NCBI GenBank assembly: GCA_964412455.1
Contig: CAYPOT010000002.1
Span: forward strand, 45,424 to 109,423
Direction of reading: 5' to 3'
Source of the DNA: JAAXXJ01 sp964412455
GTDB taxonomy: Bacteria > Nitrospirota > UBA9217
DNA length: 64,000 nt
Part shown: positions 39,894 to 49,096 of the stretch, piece after piece
Position numbering within the stretch: position 1 is the first letter of the stretch
Layout: each line of letters opens with the position of its first letter
Program-made: the position numbers and the translations under genes
Notes under the pieces: model-generated
What the model was told of the DNA's origin: nothing
What the model saw: the letters and a program-made list of their open reading frames with translations, nothing else
Databases searched by the model: none

Positions 39894-41291
39894 ATGCCGA
39901 AGAAAAAAACGACCCCGAAACGACCACCATCCTCCGCCGAGACAAAGCTTCACCAGCTCGACAAGCAATACCTCTGGCATCCTTTCACCCAGATGCGGGA
40001 CTGGCAGCAGGAACCGCAGGTCATCATCGAGCGCGGCAAGGGGAGCATCCTGGTCGACACCAGGGGAAAAAGGTATCTCGACGGCGTATCGTCGCTCTGG
40101 GTCACGGTGCATGGACACAGGAAAAAAGAGATCGACCAGGCGGTTGCGCGACAGCTCAGGAAGATCGCCCATTCCACGCTGCTCGGTCTTTCGAACGTCC
40201 CGGCGGTCCTGCTCGCCGAAAAGCTCGTCACGATAGCGCCGAAAGGGCTATCCAGGGTATTTTATTCCGATAGCGGTTCGACCGCCGTCGAGGTCGCTTT
40301 AAAGATGGCCTTTCAGTATTGGCAGCAAAAAGGCCCGCCCTATCAGCGCAAGACGGGGTTCCTTTCGCTCACCGAAGCGTATCACGGAGATACCCTGGGG
40401 GCCGTGAGCGTGGGAGGCATCGACCTTTTTCATTCGATCTATAAACCGCTCCTGTTCCAGACCCGGAAGATCGAGTCGCCCTTCTGCTACCGTTGCAAAT
40501 TCGGACTGACCTATCCGATGTGCCAGATGACCTGCCTCATGCATGCCGAAAGGATCATTCAGAAGTTCGCCTCCGTCTCGGCCGCCCTGATCATCGAACC
40601 CATCGTTCAGGGGGCTGCCGGCATGCTCCTGCAGCCGCCCGGATTCCTGAAGCGCATCCGGGAGATGTGCACCCGGAACAACATCCTGATGATCGCCGAT
40701 GAGGTCGCGACGGGCTTCGGCAGGACCGGTACGATGTTCGCCTGTGATCAGGAAAAAGTGTCCCCCGACCTCTTGGCCGTGGCAAAGGGCATCACCGGCG
40801 GCTACCTGCCTCTCGCCGCGACGCTCACGACCGAGGATATCTACCTTGGATTTATGGGAGAGCAGAAGGAGTTGAGAACGTTCTTCCACGGCCATACCTA
40901 CACCGGCAACCCCCTCGCCTGCGCCGCGGCCATCGCGAACATCGACCTGTTCAGAAAAGAAAAAACGCTCCTGCGGCTCAAGCCTAAGATCACGTTCCTC
41001 GCAAAGCGGTTGGCCGAGATCAGAAAGCTCGGCCATGTGGGCGAGGTGCGGCAGAAGGGTTTCATGGTGGGTATCGAGCTGGTGAAAGACAGGCTTACCA
41101 GGGAACCCTACCCGCTTGAAGCGAAAGCGGGTTTCCGGGTTGTCCAGGAGTGCCGCAAGCGCGGCCTCATTATCCGGCCCCTGGGGAACGTCATCGTGCT
41201 CATGCCGCCGCTCTCGATGTCGCTGCAGGAGCTGGGGCGGATGCTCGATATCGTCCACGCAGTGATCAAAATGGTGACTGAAAAAGGATAG
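39894..41291 (+). CDS. bioA: Adenosylmethionine-8-amino-7-oxononanoate aminotransferase
   Basis: BioA makes 7,8-diaminopelargonic acid in biotin synthesis. The 465 residues have the family start LDKQYLWHPFTQMRDW, the cofactor segment YSDSGSTAVEVALKMA, IADEVATGFGRTG and the PLP Lys in LLAVAKGITGGYLPLAATL. A Cys-rich insertion CYRCKFGLTYPMCQMTC (near residue 198) could bind a metal. A Lys/Pro-rich N-terminal extension of about 15 residues precedes the fold. No other bio gene is adjacent. It converges with the next gene with a two-base gap. Confidence 0.93.
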   Translation: MPKKKTTPKRPPSSAETKLHQLDKQYLWHPFTQMRDWQQEPQVIIERGKGSILVDTRGKRYLDGVSSLWVTVHGHRKKEIDQAVARQLRKIAHSTLLGLSNVPAVLLAEKLVTIAPKGLSRVFYSDSGSTAVEVALKMAFQYWQQKGPPYQRKTGFLSLTEAYHGDTLGAVSVGGIDLFHSIYKPLLFQTRKIESPFCYRCKFGLTYPMCQMTCLMHAERIIQKFASVSAALIIEPIVQGAAGMLLQPPGFLKRIREMCTRNNILMIADEVATGFGRTGTMFACDQEKVSPDLLAVAKGITGGYLPLAATLTTEDIYLGFMGEQKELRTFFHGHTYTGNPLACAAAIANIDLFRKEKTLLRLKPKITFLAKRLAEIRKLGHVGEVRQKGFMVGIELVKDRLTREPYPLEAKAGFRVVQECRKRGLIIRPLGNVIVLMPPLSMSLQELGRMLDIVHAVIKMVTEKG

Positions 41292-41293
41292 TT

Positions 41294-41950
41294 CTACTTC
41301 CCCCGCTCCGCCTCATCGAACTTTCTCTCGATCTCTTTGAGCCGCGCTTCCTCGTCCTGTGCCTGCTGGTCCATGATCTTGTCCATGGACTTGTAGGCTG
41401 CCGCGGCCTTCCTCCCCCGCGCCGCCGACTTCTCCTGGATGCTCGCCACCGGGTTCGTGACCGTATCGCCGACCTTCCCGAACAATCCCATCACGTCACG
41501 CGCGTGCGTGAATCCGAGGAACGCCACCAGGAGCACGACCAGCGCGGTCCGGACGCGGGAGAGGACCCGCGCCTGCTCCCTCAGCGCGTCAATATGCGTG
41601 GCCACGAACAGGAGGGCGATGAACAAACCGACGGCGACCCCGGACCGGACCAGCCGGCCGCTGAGCGACTCCTCGGCCCTGACAGGAGCGGCGGCCTGCT
41701 GCTCCTGCGCGGTGCGCGCTTGAGCAGCCAGGCGGGCCTTCTCCTGCTCGTCATAGGCGTCATAGTCATTGCCTCCGCTGACCACGACAGCCTGGCTGCG
41801 GTACTGCTCGGGAACTTTCTGCAGGTCATCGGCAAAGGTCGGCACATCCTTCTCGTTCACGTACTTGTAGATAACCGCCAGGCTCTCGCGGCCAATGGCG
41901 AACATTATGACGAACAGCAGGATGGTCAACGGAAAGCGAAACTTGGACAT
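41294..41950 (-). CDS. DUF4124-domain membrane protein
   Basis: The start is the ATG at 41950 with GGAGGA upstream. The 218-residue product has an N-terminal signal/anchor (FPLTILLFVIMFAIG) and a short DUF4124-like segment (AVIYKYVNEKDVPTFADDLQ). A Glu/Ala-rich stretch, two further hydrophobic segments (VAVGLFIALLFVATHI, ALVVLLVAFLGF) and a charged C-terminal coiled coil (DQQAQDEEARLKEIERKF) follow. The function is unknown. The order suggests a periplasmic DUF4124 part tethered to the membrane. Confidence 0.7.
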   Translation of the reverse strand: MSKFRFPLTILLFVIMFAIGRESLAVIYKYVNEKDVPTFADDLQKVPEQYRSQAVVVSGGNDYDAYDEQEKARLAAQARTAQEQQAAAPVRAEESLSGRLVRSGVAVGLFIALLFVATHIDALREQARVLSRVRTALVVLLVAFLGFTHARDVMGLFGKVGDTVTNPVASIQEKSAARGRKAAAAYKSMDKIMDQQAQDEEARLKEIERKFDEAERGK

Positions 41951-42130
41951 GGGAATATCCTCCGGGAGCGCGTCGTTGTACTTCATCGACACATTTTTTA
42001 TCATAAAGTCCTGGGGAAAGTCAATCGTTCCGGAAGGGTATTTTCAGGGGAAGGCCTCAATCATCATCAAGGTCCTGCTTCACGAGATCCCGCTGTTTGA
42101 TGCCCATGAAGAGACGACGTAAATCGAAAA

Positions 42131-42325
42131 CTACTCTTTCGAGGAAGTCGATGTAAAGATGACAAAAGCGCCACCGAAACCGACGAACAGGCCTATATAG
42201 AAGAACAGGGCACCCAGGCCGTCGCTTTGTCCGCCGATCTTGATAAGGATGACCAGCGAGGCAATGCCGATGAGCAAGAGTCCAAATCCCAGGATGCCGG
42301 AGAAACAACCAATTGCCTTTCCCAT
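42131..42325 (-). CDS. Small two-helix membrane protein
   Basis: The 64-residue product has two membrane segments (ILGFGLLLIGIASLVILIKI and LGALFFYIGLFVGFGGAFVI) joined by a short polar loop and a Ser-rich tail. Two in-frame ATGs (42334 and 42325) are possible. A TATAAT box ends seven bases before the second, so a leaderless start is possible. I do not recognise the family. Confidence 0.5.
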   Translation of the reverse strand: MGKAIGCFSGILGFGLLLIGIASLVILIKIGGQSDGLGALFFYIGLFVGFGGAFVIFTSTSSKE

Positions 42326-42437
42326 GGCCCCCATTATAACATATTTCTCTTTAAAAACGACCCCGGCCGCCGCGGCAACGTCCGCAATTACCTGCCTGCC
42401 CCGGCATACAGAACCGCCGTCCGTCATGCCCCAAGGT

Positions 42438-43403
42438 CTACGTTCCTGTTCCTGCCGGTCCCGATTCGATCTCCATGACATCGCTTTCACTCAGCCGGAA
42501 TTCCGCCGCCTTCATGACGCCGTCCGCCTGCGCCGCGGTCCGCGCCCCGACGATAGCGCCGGTGACGGCACGATTGCGAAGGGTCCACGCAATCGCGACC
42601 TCTCCTGCCGATCTGCCAAGGCGCTTGCCTACAGCGCGGAGCCGCTCGACAAGAGCGAGGTTCCGGGTAAGGTTCGGTTCATTGAATTCGGGACTGCGGC
42701 GGCGCCAATCGTCCGCGGGTAGCGATGCAGCGCGCTCGTGCGTCATGGCGCCGGTCAGGAGCCCCGAAGCCATCGGTGCGTAGACAATGACGCCGATCCC
42801 CTCACGCTTGCAGTAGGGAAGGACCTCCGCTTCAGCGCCGCGCCGCACCAGTGAATACGGCGGCTGGAGCGACGTGACCGGAGCTATCGCCTGCGCCCGC
42901 TTCATCTGTTCAACACTGAAGTTCGATACACCGATCCAGCGCACTTTGCCCTCGCGTTTGAGCGCCGCAAGCTCCGCCCATCCTTCCTCCAGCTCTGCGT
43001 CGTTCTCCGGCGGCCAGTGTACCTGGTAGAGGTCGATCGTCTCGACGCGAAGCCTGGATAAGCTGGCCTCGCACTCCTGCCGGACCGTTGCAGCCGAGAA
43101 CTTCCTGGATAGTCGCCCCAGCCCGTCCCAGACCAATCCGCACTTCGTGAAAACATAGGGCTGTGTTCCCATCCGGTCCGCAAGCGCCCGGGCAACGACC
43201 TCTTCGGAATGTCCGAGGCCGTAAACCGCGGCCGTATCGATCCAGTTGACGCCCAGTTCGAGGGACCGATGAATTGCCGCGATGGAATCCTCGTCTTTCT
43301 GAGGCCCCCAGGCATACTCCCAGCCGGTGCCGCCGACGGCCCATGCACCGTAGCCCACGAGCGTGACGGCCAGATCTGAATTCCCGAGCATCTTTGTCTG
43401 CAT
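42438..43403 (-). CDS. Aldo/keto reductase
   Basis: This NADPH-dependent oxidoreductase is a TIM barrel of 321 residues. The start is the ATG at 43403 with AAGGAGGT in front. The catalytic tetrad is recognisable: Asp and Tyr in NWIDTAAVYGLGHSEE, Lys in YVFTKCGLVWDG and His in LYQVHWPPENDAE. The C-terminal cofactor loop is VTGAIVGARTAAQADGVM. It most resembles the YdbC/Tas-like general reductases. The substrate is not predictable. Confidence 0.93.
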   Translation of the reverse strand: MQTKMLGNSDLAVTLVGYGAWAVGGTGWEYAWGPQKDEDSIAAIHRSLELGVNWIDTAAVYGLGHSEEVVARALADRMGTQPYVFTKCGLVWDGLGRLSRKFSAATVRQECEASLSRLRVETIDLYQVHWPPENDAELEEGWAELAALKREGKVRWIGVSNFSVEQMKRAQAIAPVTSLQPPYSLVRRGAEAEVLPYCKREGIGVIVYAPMASGLLTGAMTHERAASLPADDWRRRSPEFNEPNLTRNLALVERLRAVGKRLGRSAGEVAIAWTLRNRAVTGAIVGARTAAQADGVMKAAEFRLSESDVMEIESGPAGTGT

Positions 43404-43475
43404 GATGACCTCCTTGTTCTCAACTGAGCATAAAGATACTATAGCAGCCGAAAGACAATCCCCTTGAGAACACCC

Positions 43476-43504
43476 TTGCATTCACTATTCTTTTATCCCA
43501 TAAT
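43476..43504 (+). promoter_or_regulatory. Promoter placing the +1 at the UMF1 transporter ATG
   Basis: TTGCAT (43476-43481), 17 bases, CATAAT (43499-43504), six bases, ATG (43511). No ribosome-binding site fits, so a leaderless transcript is predicted. Confidence 0.65.
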
Positions 43505-43510
43505 GCCGCC

Positions 43511-44737
43511 ATGAACAAGAAGCAGGTCATCAGCTGGTGTCTCTTCGACTTCGCGAACTCAAGCTATTCCGCCGTCATCGCGGCAGTCGTGTTCCAGGTC
43601 TACTACATCAACGTCATCGTGGGGAACGAAGGCGGCCGGGGCGACCTGTGGTGGGGCAGGGCCATCTCGTTCAGCATGCTGCTCGTCTCCCTCTCCTCGC
43701 CGTTCCTCGGCGGCATCGCCGATTATGCGGGTTCGCGCAAACGCCTTCTCGCCGTCTATACTTTCACCTGCGTGGCCGCAGTCGCCTGTTTCACCCTGCT
43801 CACGCCCGGCGCGGCGGTCCTTGGGTTCCTCCTGATCGCCCTGGCGAACATCGGCATGGAAGGAGGTCTCGTGTTCTACAATTCCTTTCTCCCCCGGATC
43901 GCCCCGGTCGAGTACCAGGGCCGCGTCTCGGGCTGGGGCTTCGGCGTTGGATACGCGGGATCCATCCTGTCGCTCCTGATCGCGCTTCCGCTCGCGCAAG
44001 CCGGACGGTTCGAACTCATCTGGTTCATGGTGGCGGGATTCTTCGCCCTTTTCTCGCTCCCCGCCTTCCTGGTCCTGCCGCGGGACGCGCGGACCGGGAT
44101 GACGGCATCGCAGGCAGGCGTCATGGGCATCAGGAAGGCGTGGCAGACCCTGCGGGAGATCTGGTCCCGCAAGGAACCCCGGAAGTTCCTTCTCTCCTAC
44201 CTTATCTATGAAGACGGCGTGAACACGGTCATCGTGTTCTCGAGCAGCCTGGCGGCGACGACCTTCGCCTTCAGCCAGGGAGAGCTCATCGGCCTCTTTG
44301 TGGTCGTGCAGATGATGGCGCTCGGTGGAGCCTTTCTCCTGTCGAAGCCCACCGACACATGGGGTCCCAAGAAGGTCGTGACCGTCTCGCTTCTGCTCTG
44401 GTCGCTCGTGGCCGTTTCGGCGTTCTTCGTCAAGAGCAAGGCCCAGTTCTGGGCCGTCGCCTGCACCGCCGGCCTCGGGCTCGGTTCCGTACAGGCAGGA
44501 ACGCGCGCCTTCTTTACCCAGTTCATCCCCGAGGGCAAGGAGGCTGAGTATTTCGGGGTCTACTCCATGGTCGGAAAATCATCGGCGGTCATCGGCCCCC
44601 TTGTCTTCGGCCAGGTGTCCGCGGCCTTCGGAAGCCAGCGGCCGGCCATCCTCTCCATCGCCGCCTTCTTTATAATAGGGCTCATTCTGCTCAGGCGAGT
44701 CCAAGGAGGAGGACCGAATGTCGAACGTGAAACGTAA
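43511..44737 (+). CDS. UMF1-family MFS transporter
   Basis: The 408-residue permease belongs to the UMF1 (Atg22-like) branch of the MFS. The start SWCLFDFANSSYSAVIAAVV is diagnostic. About twelve hydrophobic segments follow, with LGGIADYAGSRKRLLAVYTF after TM2 and KPTDTWGPKKVVTVSLLLWS in the second half. The C-terminal residues PNVERET run into a word repeat. The substrate is unknown; yeast Atg22 exports amino acids from vacuoles, which does not transfer safely to this protein. Confidence 0.9.
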   Translation: MNKKQVISWCLFDFANSSYSAVIAAVVFQVYYINVIVGNEGGRGDLWWGRAISFSMLLVSLSSPFLGGIADYAGSRKRLLAVYTFTCVAAVACFTLLTPGAAVLGFLLIALANIGMEGGLVFYNSFLPRIAPVEYQGRVSGWGFGVGYAGSILSLLIALPLAQAGRFELIWFMVAGFFALFSLPAFLVLPRDARTGMTASQAGVMGIRKAWQTLREIWSRKEPRKFLLSYLIYEDGVNTVIVFSSSLAATTFAFSQGELIGLFVVVQMMALGGAFLLSKPTDTWGPKKVVTVSLLLWSLVAVSAFFVKSKAQFWAVACTAGLGLGSVQAGTRAFFTQFIPEGKEAEYFGVYSMVGKSSAVIGPLVFGQVSAAFGSQRPAILSIAAFFIIGLILLRRVQGGGPNVERET

Positions 44738-44821
44738 GATGTGAGACGGGAATCGATACATGTCGCGGCTCATGCGGAATTCCCCTTTTACGCCTCACGT
44801 CTTACGCCTCACGGATATACG
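44721..44821. repeat. Word palindrome, family CTTACGCCTCACG
   Basis: AACGTGAAACGTAAGATGTG faces TTTTACGCCTCACGTCTTAC and GCCTCACGG. It starts inside the UMF1 gene end and stops just before the yceD promoter. Confidence 0.75.
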
Positions 44822-44840
44822 GTTATACAGGTCTTTTCCC

Positions 44841-44869
44841 TTGACAAAACGAGGGCTTCCTTATATAAT
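44841..44869 (+). promoter_or_regulatory. Promoter of the yceD-rpmF-plsX-fabH operon
   Basis: TTGACA (44841-44846), 17 bases, TATAAT (44864-44869), both perfect, 29 bases before the ATG with GGAGG between. Confidence 0.9.
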
Positions 44870-44898
44870 TCGTGACTCTTGGCCTCGGAGGTATTTAA

Positions 44899-45429
44899 AT
44901 GGCCTTTAAGATCAACGATATACCTCCTGAAGGTTTGACGGTCCGGCTTGCGGACAAGCTCGACCTGTTCGAGGCAGGGACCGCCACCACACCGTTCAAG
45001 GCAACGGTTACGTTCAAGGCTGAAGGCGTGGGGAGATTCCATGTCAACGGAACCGTCGAAGCGACGACCGAACTGGAATGCAGCCGGTGCCTGAAACGAT
45101 TCTCCTTTCCTGTCAAAGAAGCAGCCATGGACTTCGAGCTGGTCCCCGAAGCATCGCTGGGACAGGCGACTGAACACGAATTGGGAAGGGCCGAGCTGGA
45201 CACGGAGTTCTACCGCGGCGGCGAGATCGAGCCCAAGGAGTTCATCCGGGAGCAACTGCTCCTCGGCATCCCCATGGTGCCGGTCCATAGCCAGGACTGC
45301 AAGGGGCTCTGCTCGGAATGCGGCGCCGACCGGAACGAAACAACCTGCGGCTGCCGGATCGAATCAACAGAGGGCGAAACAAGCCCTTTCGCCGTGCTCA
45401 AAAAGATCATTAAACCAGAAAAGGAGTAG
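44899..45429 (+). CDS. yceD: YceD/DUF177 family protein
   Basis: YceD is nearly always encoded just before rpmF and is thought to act in 23S rRNA or ribosome maturation; its exact role is unsettled. The 176-residue protein has the conserved ELECSRCLKRFSFPV pair and a C-terminal zinc-type motif CKGLCSECGADRNETTCGCR. CGGAGG lies before the ATG. It is the first gene of the ribosomal/lipid operon and has a consensus promoter. Confidence 0.92.
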   Translation: MAFKINDIPPEGLTVRLADKLDLFEAGTATTPFKATVTFKAEGVGRFHVNGTVEATTELECSRCLKRFSFPVKEAAMDFELVPEASLGQATEHELGRAELDTEFYRGGEIEPKEFIREQLLLGIPMVPVHSQDCKGLCSECGADRNETTCGCRIESTEGETSPFAVLKKIIKPEKE

Positions 45430-45436
45430 CACCAAA

Positions 45437-45619
45437 ATGCCTAATCCAAAACGCAGACATTCAAAGTCCCGCAGGGACAAGCGGCGTACGCACAAGCACC
45501 TCCAGGCGCCCAGTCTCACGCTCTGCCCGCAGTGCCAGGAGGTCAAGAAGCCGCACCATGCCTGCATGTCCTGCGGCACCTACAATAGCCGGGAAGTCGT
45601 GACCGTCCAGCAGATCTAA
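45437..45619 (+). CDS. rpmF: Ribosomal protein L32
   Basis: This 60-residue component of the large ribosomal subunit is very basic at the start (PNPKRRHSKSRRDKRRTHK). It keeps a four-Cys zinc ribbon (CPQCQEVKKPHHACMSC). It lies seven bases after yceD, the expected pairing, and leads into plsX. Confidence 0.98.
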   Translation: MPNPKRRHSKSRRDKRRTHKHLQAPSLTLCPQCQEVKKPHHACMSCGTYNSREVVTVQQI

Positions 45620-45709
45620 CCACGCACATTCGAAGGAAGGCAAAGTACGGAACTCCACCCGACGCGGGTTTCCCCTTTGCCTTTTGTCTTGCCAGGAGCA
45701 ATCGCGTTG

Positions 45710-46723
45710 ATGAAGATCGCAGTAGATGCAATGGGTGGGGATTATGCGCCTCAGGCAACCGTGGCCGGGGCCGTGCATGCCGCAAAGGAATACGGCGTCG
45801 GCATCATTCTCGTCGGGATCGAGCAGTCGATCCAGTCCGAGCTCAAGAATCACCCCTCTGCCAGGTCCCTGCCTATCGAGGTCCGGAACGCCACCGAGGT
45901 CGTCGATATGCTCGACTCTCCCTCCACGGTCTACCGGCGGAAGAAGGACTCTTCGATCCGCGTCGCCAATGAACTGGTGAAGAGCGGCGATGCCGTTGCC
46001 GTGATCAGCGCCGGCCACACCGGCGCGGCCATGGCCACGTCCCTCCTCGTCCTGGGCAAGCTTGAAGGCGTGGAACGACCAGCCATCGCGACGTTCATGC
46101 CGACCGTCAAGGGAACGTGCATCGTGCTCGATGTAGGCGCCAATGTCGACTGCAAGCCGAACAACCTCCTCCAGTTCGCCATCATGGGCGAGGTCTATGC
46201 GAAATACCTTCTGAAGAACCCGAATCCCAAGGTGGGGCTCCTTTCCATCGGCGAGGAGGAGACCAAGGGAAACGAACTCACCAAGGAGGCTTTCAAGCTC
46301 CTGGCCGAAACGTCGCTCAACTTCATCGGGAACGTCGAGGGACGGGACGTGATGAGCGGAAAGGCCGACGTCGTCGTCTGTGACGGGTTCATCGGCAACG
46401 TCGTGCTCAAACTGACCGAGGCGGTCGCCGACACCATCGCGTTCATGATCCGGGAGAACATCGGCGACAACCTGGTCCGCAAGCTCGGCTATTTCATGAT
46501 GCGGCCGGCCTTCCGCGCGCTCAAGCGCCGTATCGATTACGCGGAATACGGCGGCGCCCCCCTCATCGGCATCAACGGCATCAGCATCATCAGCCACGGC
46601 CGCTCCTCGGATCGCGCCATTCAGAATGCCGTCCGCGTGGCGGCGGAACTCGCCAGGAGCGAGGTCAACAAGCACCTCCACGAAGACATCGTAAAGAACA
46701 TGGAGATAACGAAAACAAAATGA
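45710..46723 (+). CDS. plsX: Phosphate acyltransferase PlsX
   Basis: PlsX converts acyl-ACP to acyl-phosphate for phospholipid synthesis. The start is the ATG at 45710, giving KIAVDAMGGDYAPQATVAGA, the family N-terminus; the frame is open 11 codons upstream. The 337 residues include AVAVISAGHTGAAMA, GNVEGRDVMSGKADVVVCDG and GNVVLKLTEAVADTI. The stop overlaps the fabH start (ATGA), so the two are translationally coupled. Confidence 0.97.
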   Translation: MKIAVDAMGGDYAPQATVAGAVHAAKEYGVGIILVGIEQSIQSELKNHPSARSLPIEVRNATEVVDMLDSPSTVYRRKKDSSIRVANELVKSGDAVAVISAGHTGAAMATSLLVLGKLEGVERPAIATFMPTVKGTCIVLDVGANVDCKPNNLLQFAIMGEVYAKYLLKNPNPKVGLLSIGEEETKGNELTKEAFKLLAETSLNFIGNVEGRDVMSGKADVVVCDGFIGNVVLKLTEAVADTIAFMIRENIGDNLVRKLGYFMMRPAFRALKRRIDYAEYGGAPLIGINGISIISHGRSSDRAIQNAVRVAAELARSEVNKHLHEDIVKNMEITKTK

Positions 46724-47700
46724 TCCACGCACGCATCATCGGGACCGGGTCCTATGCGCCCAAGAAGGTGCTGACCAACCACGACCTGGAGAAAATGGTA
46801 GATACCAGCGACGATTGGATCATGGAACGCACCGGCATCCGTGAGCGCCGGATCTGCGAAAAGGGCCAGACCACATCCGACCTCGCCTATGAAGCGAGCG
46901 TCCGGGCGCTGAAGGCGGCCGGTGTGTCCGCGCAGGACATCGACCTGATCATCGTGGGTACGCTCACGCCGGACTCGGCCATGCCGAGCCTCGGATGCGT
47001 GCTGCAGGCGAAGCTCCACGCCAAAAAGGCCGCCGCCTTCGATATTTACGCGGCTTGCTCGGGGTTCCTCTATGGCCTTTCCATCGCCGACGGGTTCATC
47101 CGGAGCGGCATGCACCATACCATCCTCGTGGTCGGTGCTGAGGCGTTGTCCCGCTTCACGGACTATGAGGACCGCACCACCTGCGTGCTTTGGGGCGATG
47201 GAGCCGGCGCGGCGGTGGTCCAGCGCCATGCCGGCAAGCGCGGCATCCTCTCGACGCACCTCCACTCCGACGGTTCCTATGGCGACGTGCTGCACATCCC
47301 CGGAGGAGGGGCCTCCCACCCGCCGACCCACGATACCGTGGACAAGCGAATGCATTATATTAAAATGAAGGGCAACGAGACGTTCAAGATAGCCGTGCGG
47401 GCCCTCGAGGACGTAGTGCAGGAGGCCCTTGACCATAACAAAGTGAAGGCCGAAGAGATCGACCTTCTCGTACCGCACCAGGCGAACCTCCGCATCATTC
47501 AGGCCATGGCCAAACGGCTGAACATGCCGATGGAGAAGGTCGTGCTGACCATCCACAAGTACGGGAACACCTCCGCGGCATCGATCCCCATGGCGCTCGA
47601 CGAGGCGGTGCGGGATGGACGGGTGAAGGAAAATAAGCTCATCCTGCTCGAGGCCTTTGGCGGCGGACTCACCTGGGCCTCGGCGCTGATACGATGGTAG
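46720..47700 (+). CDS. fabH: 3-oxoacyl-ACP synthase III
   Basis: FabH condenses an acyl-CoA primer with malonyl-ACP to start fatty acid synthesis. The 326 residues have the catalytic Cys in DIYAACSGFLYG, His in LLVPHQANLRI and Asn in HKYGNTSAASIP. The N-terminal RTGIRERRI loop is typical. It overlaps plsX by four bases. After it the operon is interrupted by a word repeat and an acyl-CoA dehydrogenase/ETF module before fabD. Confidence 0.97.
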   Translation: MIHARIIGTGSYAPKKVLTNHDLEKMVDTSDDWIMERTGIRERRICEKGQTTSDLAYEASVRALKAAGVSAQDIDLIIVGTLTPDSAMPSLGCVLQAKLHAKKAAAFDIYAACSGFLYGLSIADGFIRSGMHHTILVVGAEALSRFTDYEDRTTCVLWGDGAGAAVVQRHAGKRGILSTHLHSDGSYGDVLHIPGGGASHPPTHDTVDKRMHYIKMKGNETFKIAVRALEDVVQEALDHNKVKAEEIDLLVPHQANLRIIQAMAKRLNMPMEKVVLTIHKYGNTSAASIPMALDEAVRDGRVKENKLILLEAFGGGLTWASALIRW

Positions 47701-47702
47701 AA

Positions 47703-47836
47703 TGGAAAGCACCAAGAAACAAGCACCAAAACGCAAATAGATTCCAAATCACAAATTCCAGACCTCCCTGTTTGGAATTTTGACTTATTGAGATTCATTT
47801 GTTATTTGAAGTTTGAAATTTGATATTTGATTTTCC
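47703..47836. repeat. Word palindrome, families AAGCACCAAGAAACAAG and TTTGAAATTTG
   Basis: GAAAGCACCAAGAAACAAGC and AAATCACAAATTCCAGA on the left are balanced by GTTTGGAATTTTG, ATTTGTTATTTGAAGTTTG and AAATTTGATATTTGA on the right. It resembles 36843-36982 read from the other side. Confidence 0.75.
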
Positions 47837-47846
47837 TGGAGGATTC

Positions 47847-49004
47847 ATGGATTACCTGCTGACAGAAGAACAGATAATGATCCGCGACCTGGCGCGTCAG
47901 ATCGCGGTGGAGAAGATCGTTCCCGTCCGCGCAGAACTGGATGAGCAGAACAAGTTCCCCCGGGACATCATGAAGGCCATTGCGCAGGCCGATCTCTACT
48001 CCCTGTTCATCCCCGAGGAATACGGCGGCCTCGGGAAGAAGAGCCTTGAGCTCTGCATCGTCGTAGAGGAACTGTCCAAAGCCTGTTTGGGCGTCGCGAC
48101 GACCTATGCCTCGAGCGCCCTCGGTACCTATCCCATCCTGCTCTACGGGTCCGAGGAGCAGAAGAAGAAATTTCTCCCCGACGTGGCCTCAGGCAAGAGC
48201 CTCGTGGCCTTCGGCCTCACCGAGGCCAATGCGGGAAGCGACGCCAGCGGCATCCAGACCACCGCAAAGCTTGAGGGCAATGAATATGTGCTCAACGGCA
48301 CGAAACAGTGGATCACCAACGGCGGCGAGGCGGAACTCTATACGGTCATCGCCATCACCGACAAGTCCAAGGGTCCCCGCGGGGCCTCGGCCTTCATCGT
48401 GGAAAAAGGCACCCCGGGGTTCACTTTCGGCAAAAAAGAGAACAAGATGGGCATCCGAGCCTCATCCACCACGGAGCTCATCTTCAACAACTGCCGGATC
48501 CCCAAGGAGAACCTCATCTCCAAGCAGGGTATGGGTTTCATCATCGCCATGAAGACCCTCGACAGTTCCCGCACGGGTGTGGGGGCCATGGGCGTGGGCG
48601 TGGCACAGGGCGCCATCGATGAGTCGATCTCCTTCGCCAAGAACCGCGTCCAGTTCGGGCAGCCAATCACCTCCTTTCAGGCCATCCAGCACATGTTCGC
48701 GGACATGCAGACCCAGACCGAGGCGGCGCGCGCCCTGGTCTATGCCGTCGCCCGCTTTATCGACAGCGGCGCAAAGGATTTTTCCCGCGCCTCCGCGATG
48801 GCAAAGCTTTTCGGCACCGATATCTCCATGAAGGTGACGACCGACGCGGTCCAGATCATGGGCGGCTCGGGCTATATGAAGGAATATCCCGCGGAAAAAA
48901 TGATGCGCGACGCCAAGATCCTCCAGATCTTCGAGGGCGCCAACCAGATCCAGCGGAACGTCATCGCCCTGGACATGGTCCGGGAAGCGACGAGAAACAA
49001 GTAA
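47847..49004 (+). CDS. Acyl-CoA dehydrogenase
   Basis: This FAD enzyme oxidises acyl-CoA at C2-C3 and passes electrons to ETF. The start is the ATG at 47847 with TGGAGG upstream; 385 residues is the normal short-chain length. Signatures are LVAFGLTEANAGSDASGIQT (FAD/substrate), TKQWITNGG and QFGQPITSFQAIQHMFADM. The C-terminal YMKEYPAEKMMRDAKILQIF leads into EGANQIQRNV, whose Glu is the usual catalytic base. It is followed directly by etfB and etfA, inside the fatty-acid synthesis cluster. Confidence 0.94.
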   Translation: MDYLLTEEQIMIRDLARQIAVEKIVPVRAELDEQNKFPRDIMKAIAQADLYSLFIPEEYGGLGKKSLELCIVVEELSKACLGVATTYASSALGTYPILLYGSEEQKKKFLPDVASGKSLVAFGLTEANAGSDASGIQTTAKLEGNEYVLNGTKQWITNGGEAELYTVIAITDKSKGPRGASAFIVEKGTPGFTFGKKENKMGIRASSTTELIFNNCRIPKENLISKQGMGFIIAMKTLDSSRTGVGAMGVGVAQGAIDESISFAKNRVQFGQPITSFQAIQHMFADMQTQTEAARALVYAVARFIDSGAKDFSRASAMAKLFGTDISMKVTTDAVQIMGGSGYMKEYPAEKMMRDAKILQIFEGANQIQRNVIALDMVREATRNK

Positions 49005-49020
49005 CCAAAGGGCAGCAAAC

Positions 49021-49087
49021 AAATTAGCCACAAAGGCACCGAGGCTCGAAGAAAGACGTTGTGTCTGTGCGTCTTCGTGGCAAAAGG
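49021..49087. repeat. Word element, family CACGAAGACACAAAG
   Basis: TTAGCCACAAAGGCACCGAG and GAAAGACG face GTGTCTGTGCGTCTTCGTGG between the dehydrogenase and etfB. It is the same family as 6055-6110. Confidence 0.7.
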
Positions 49088-49096
49088 ATTTGATGT

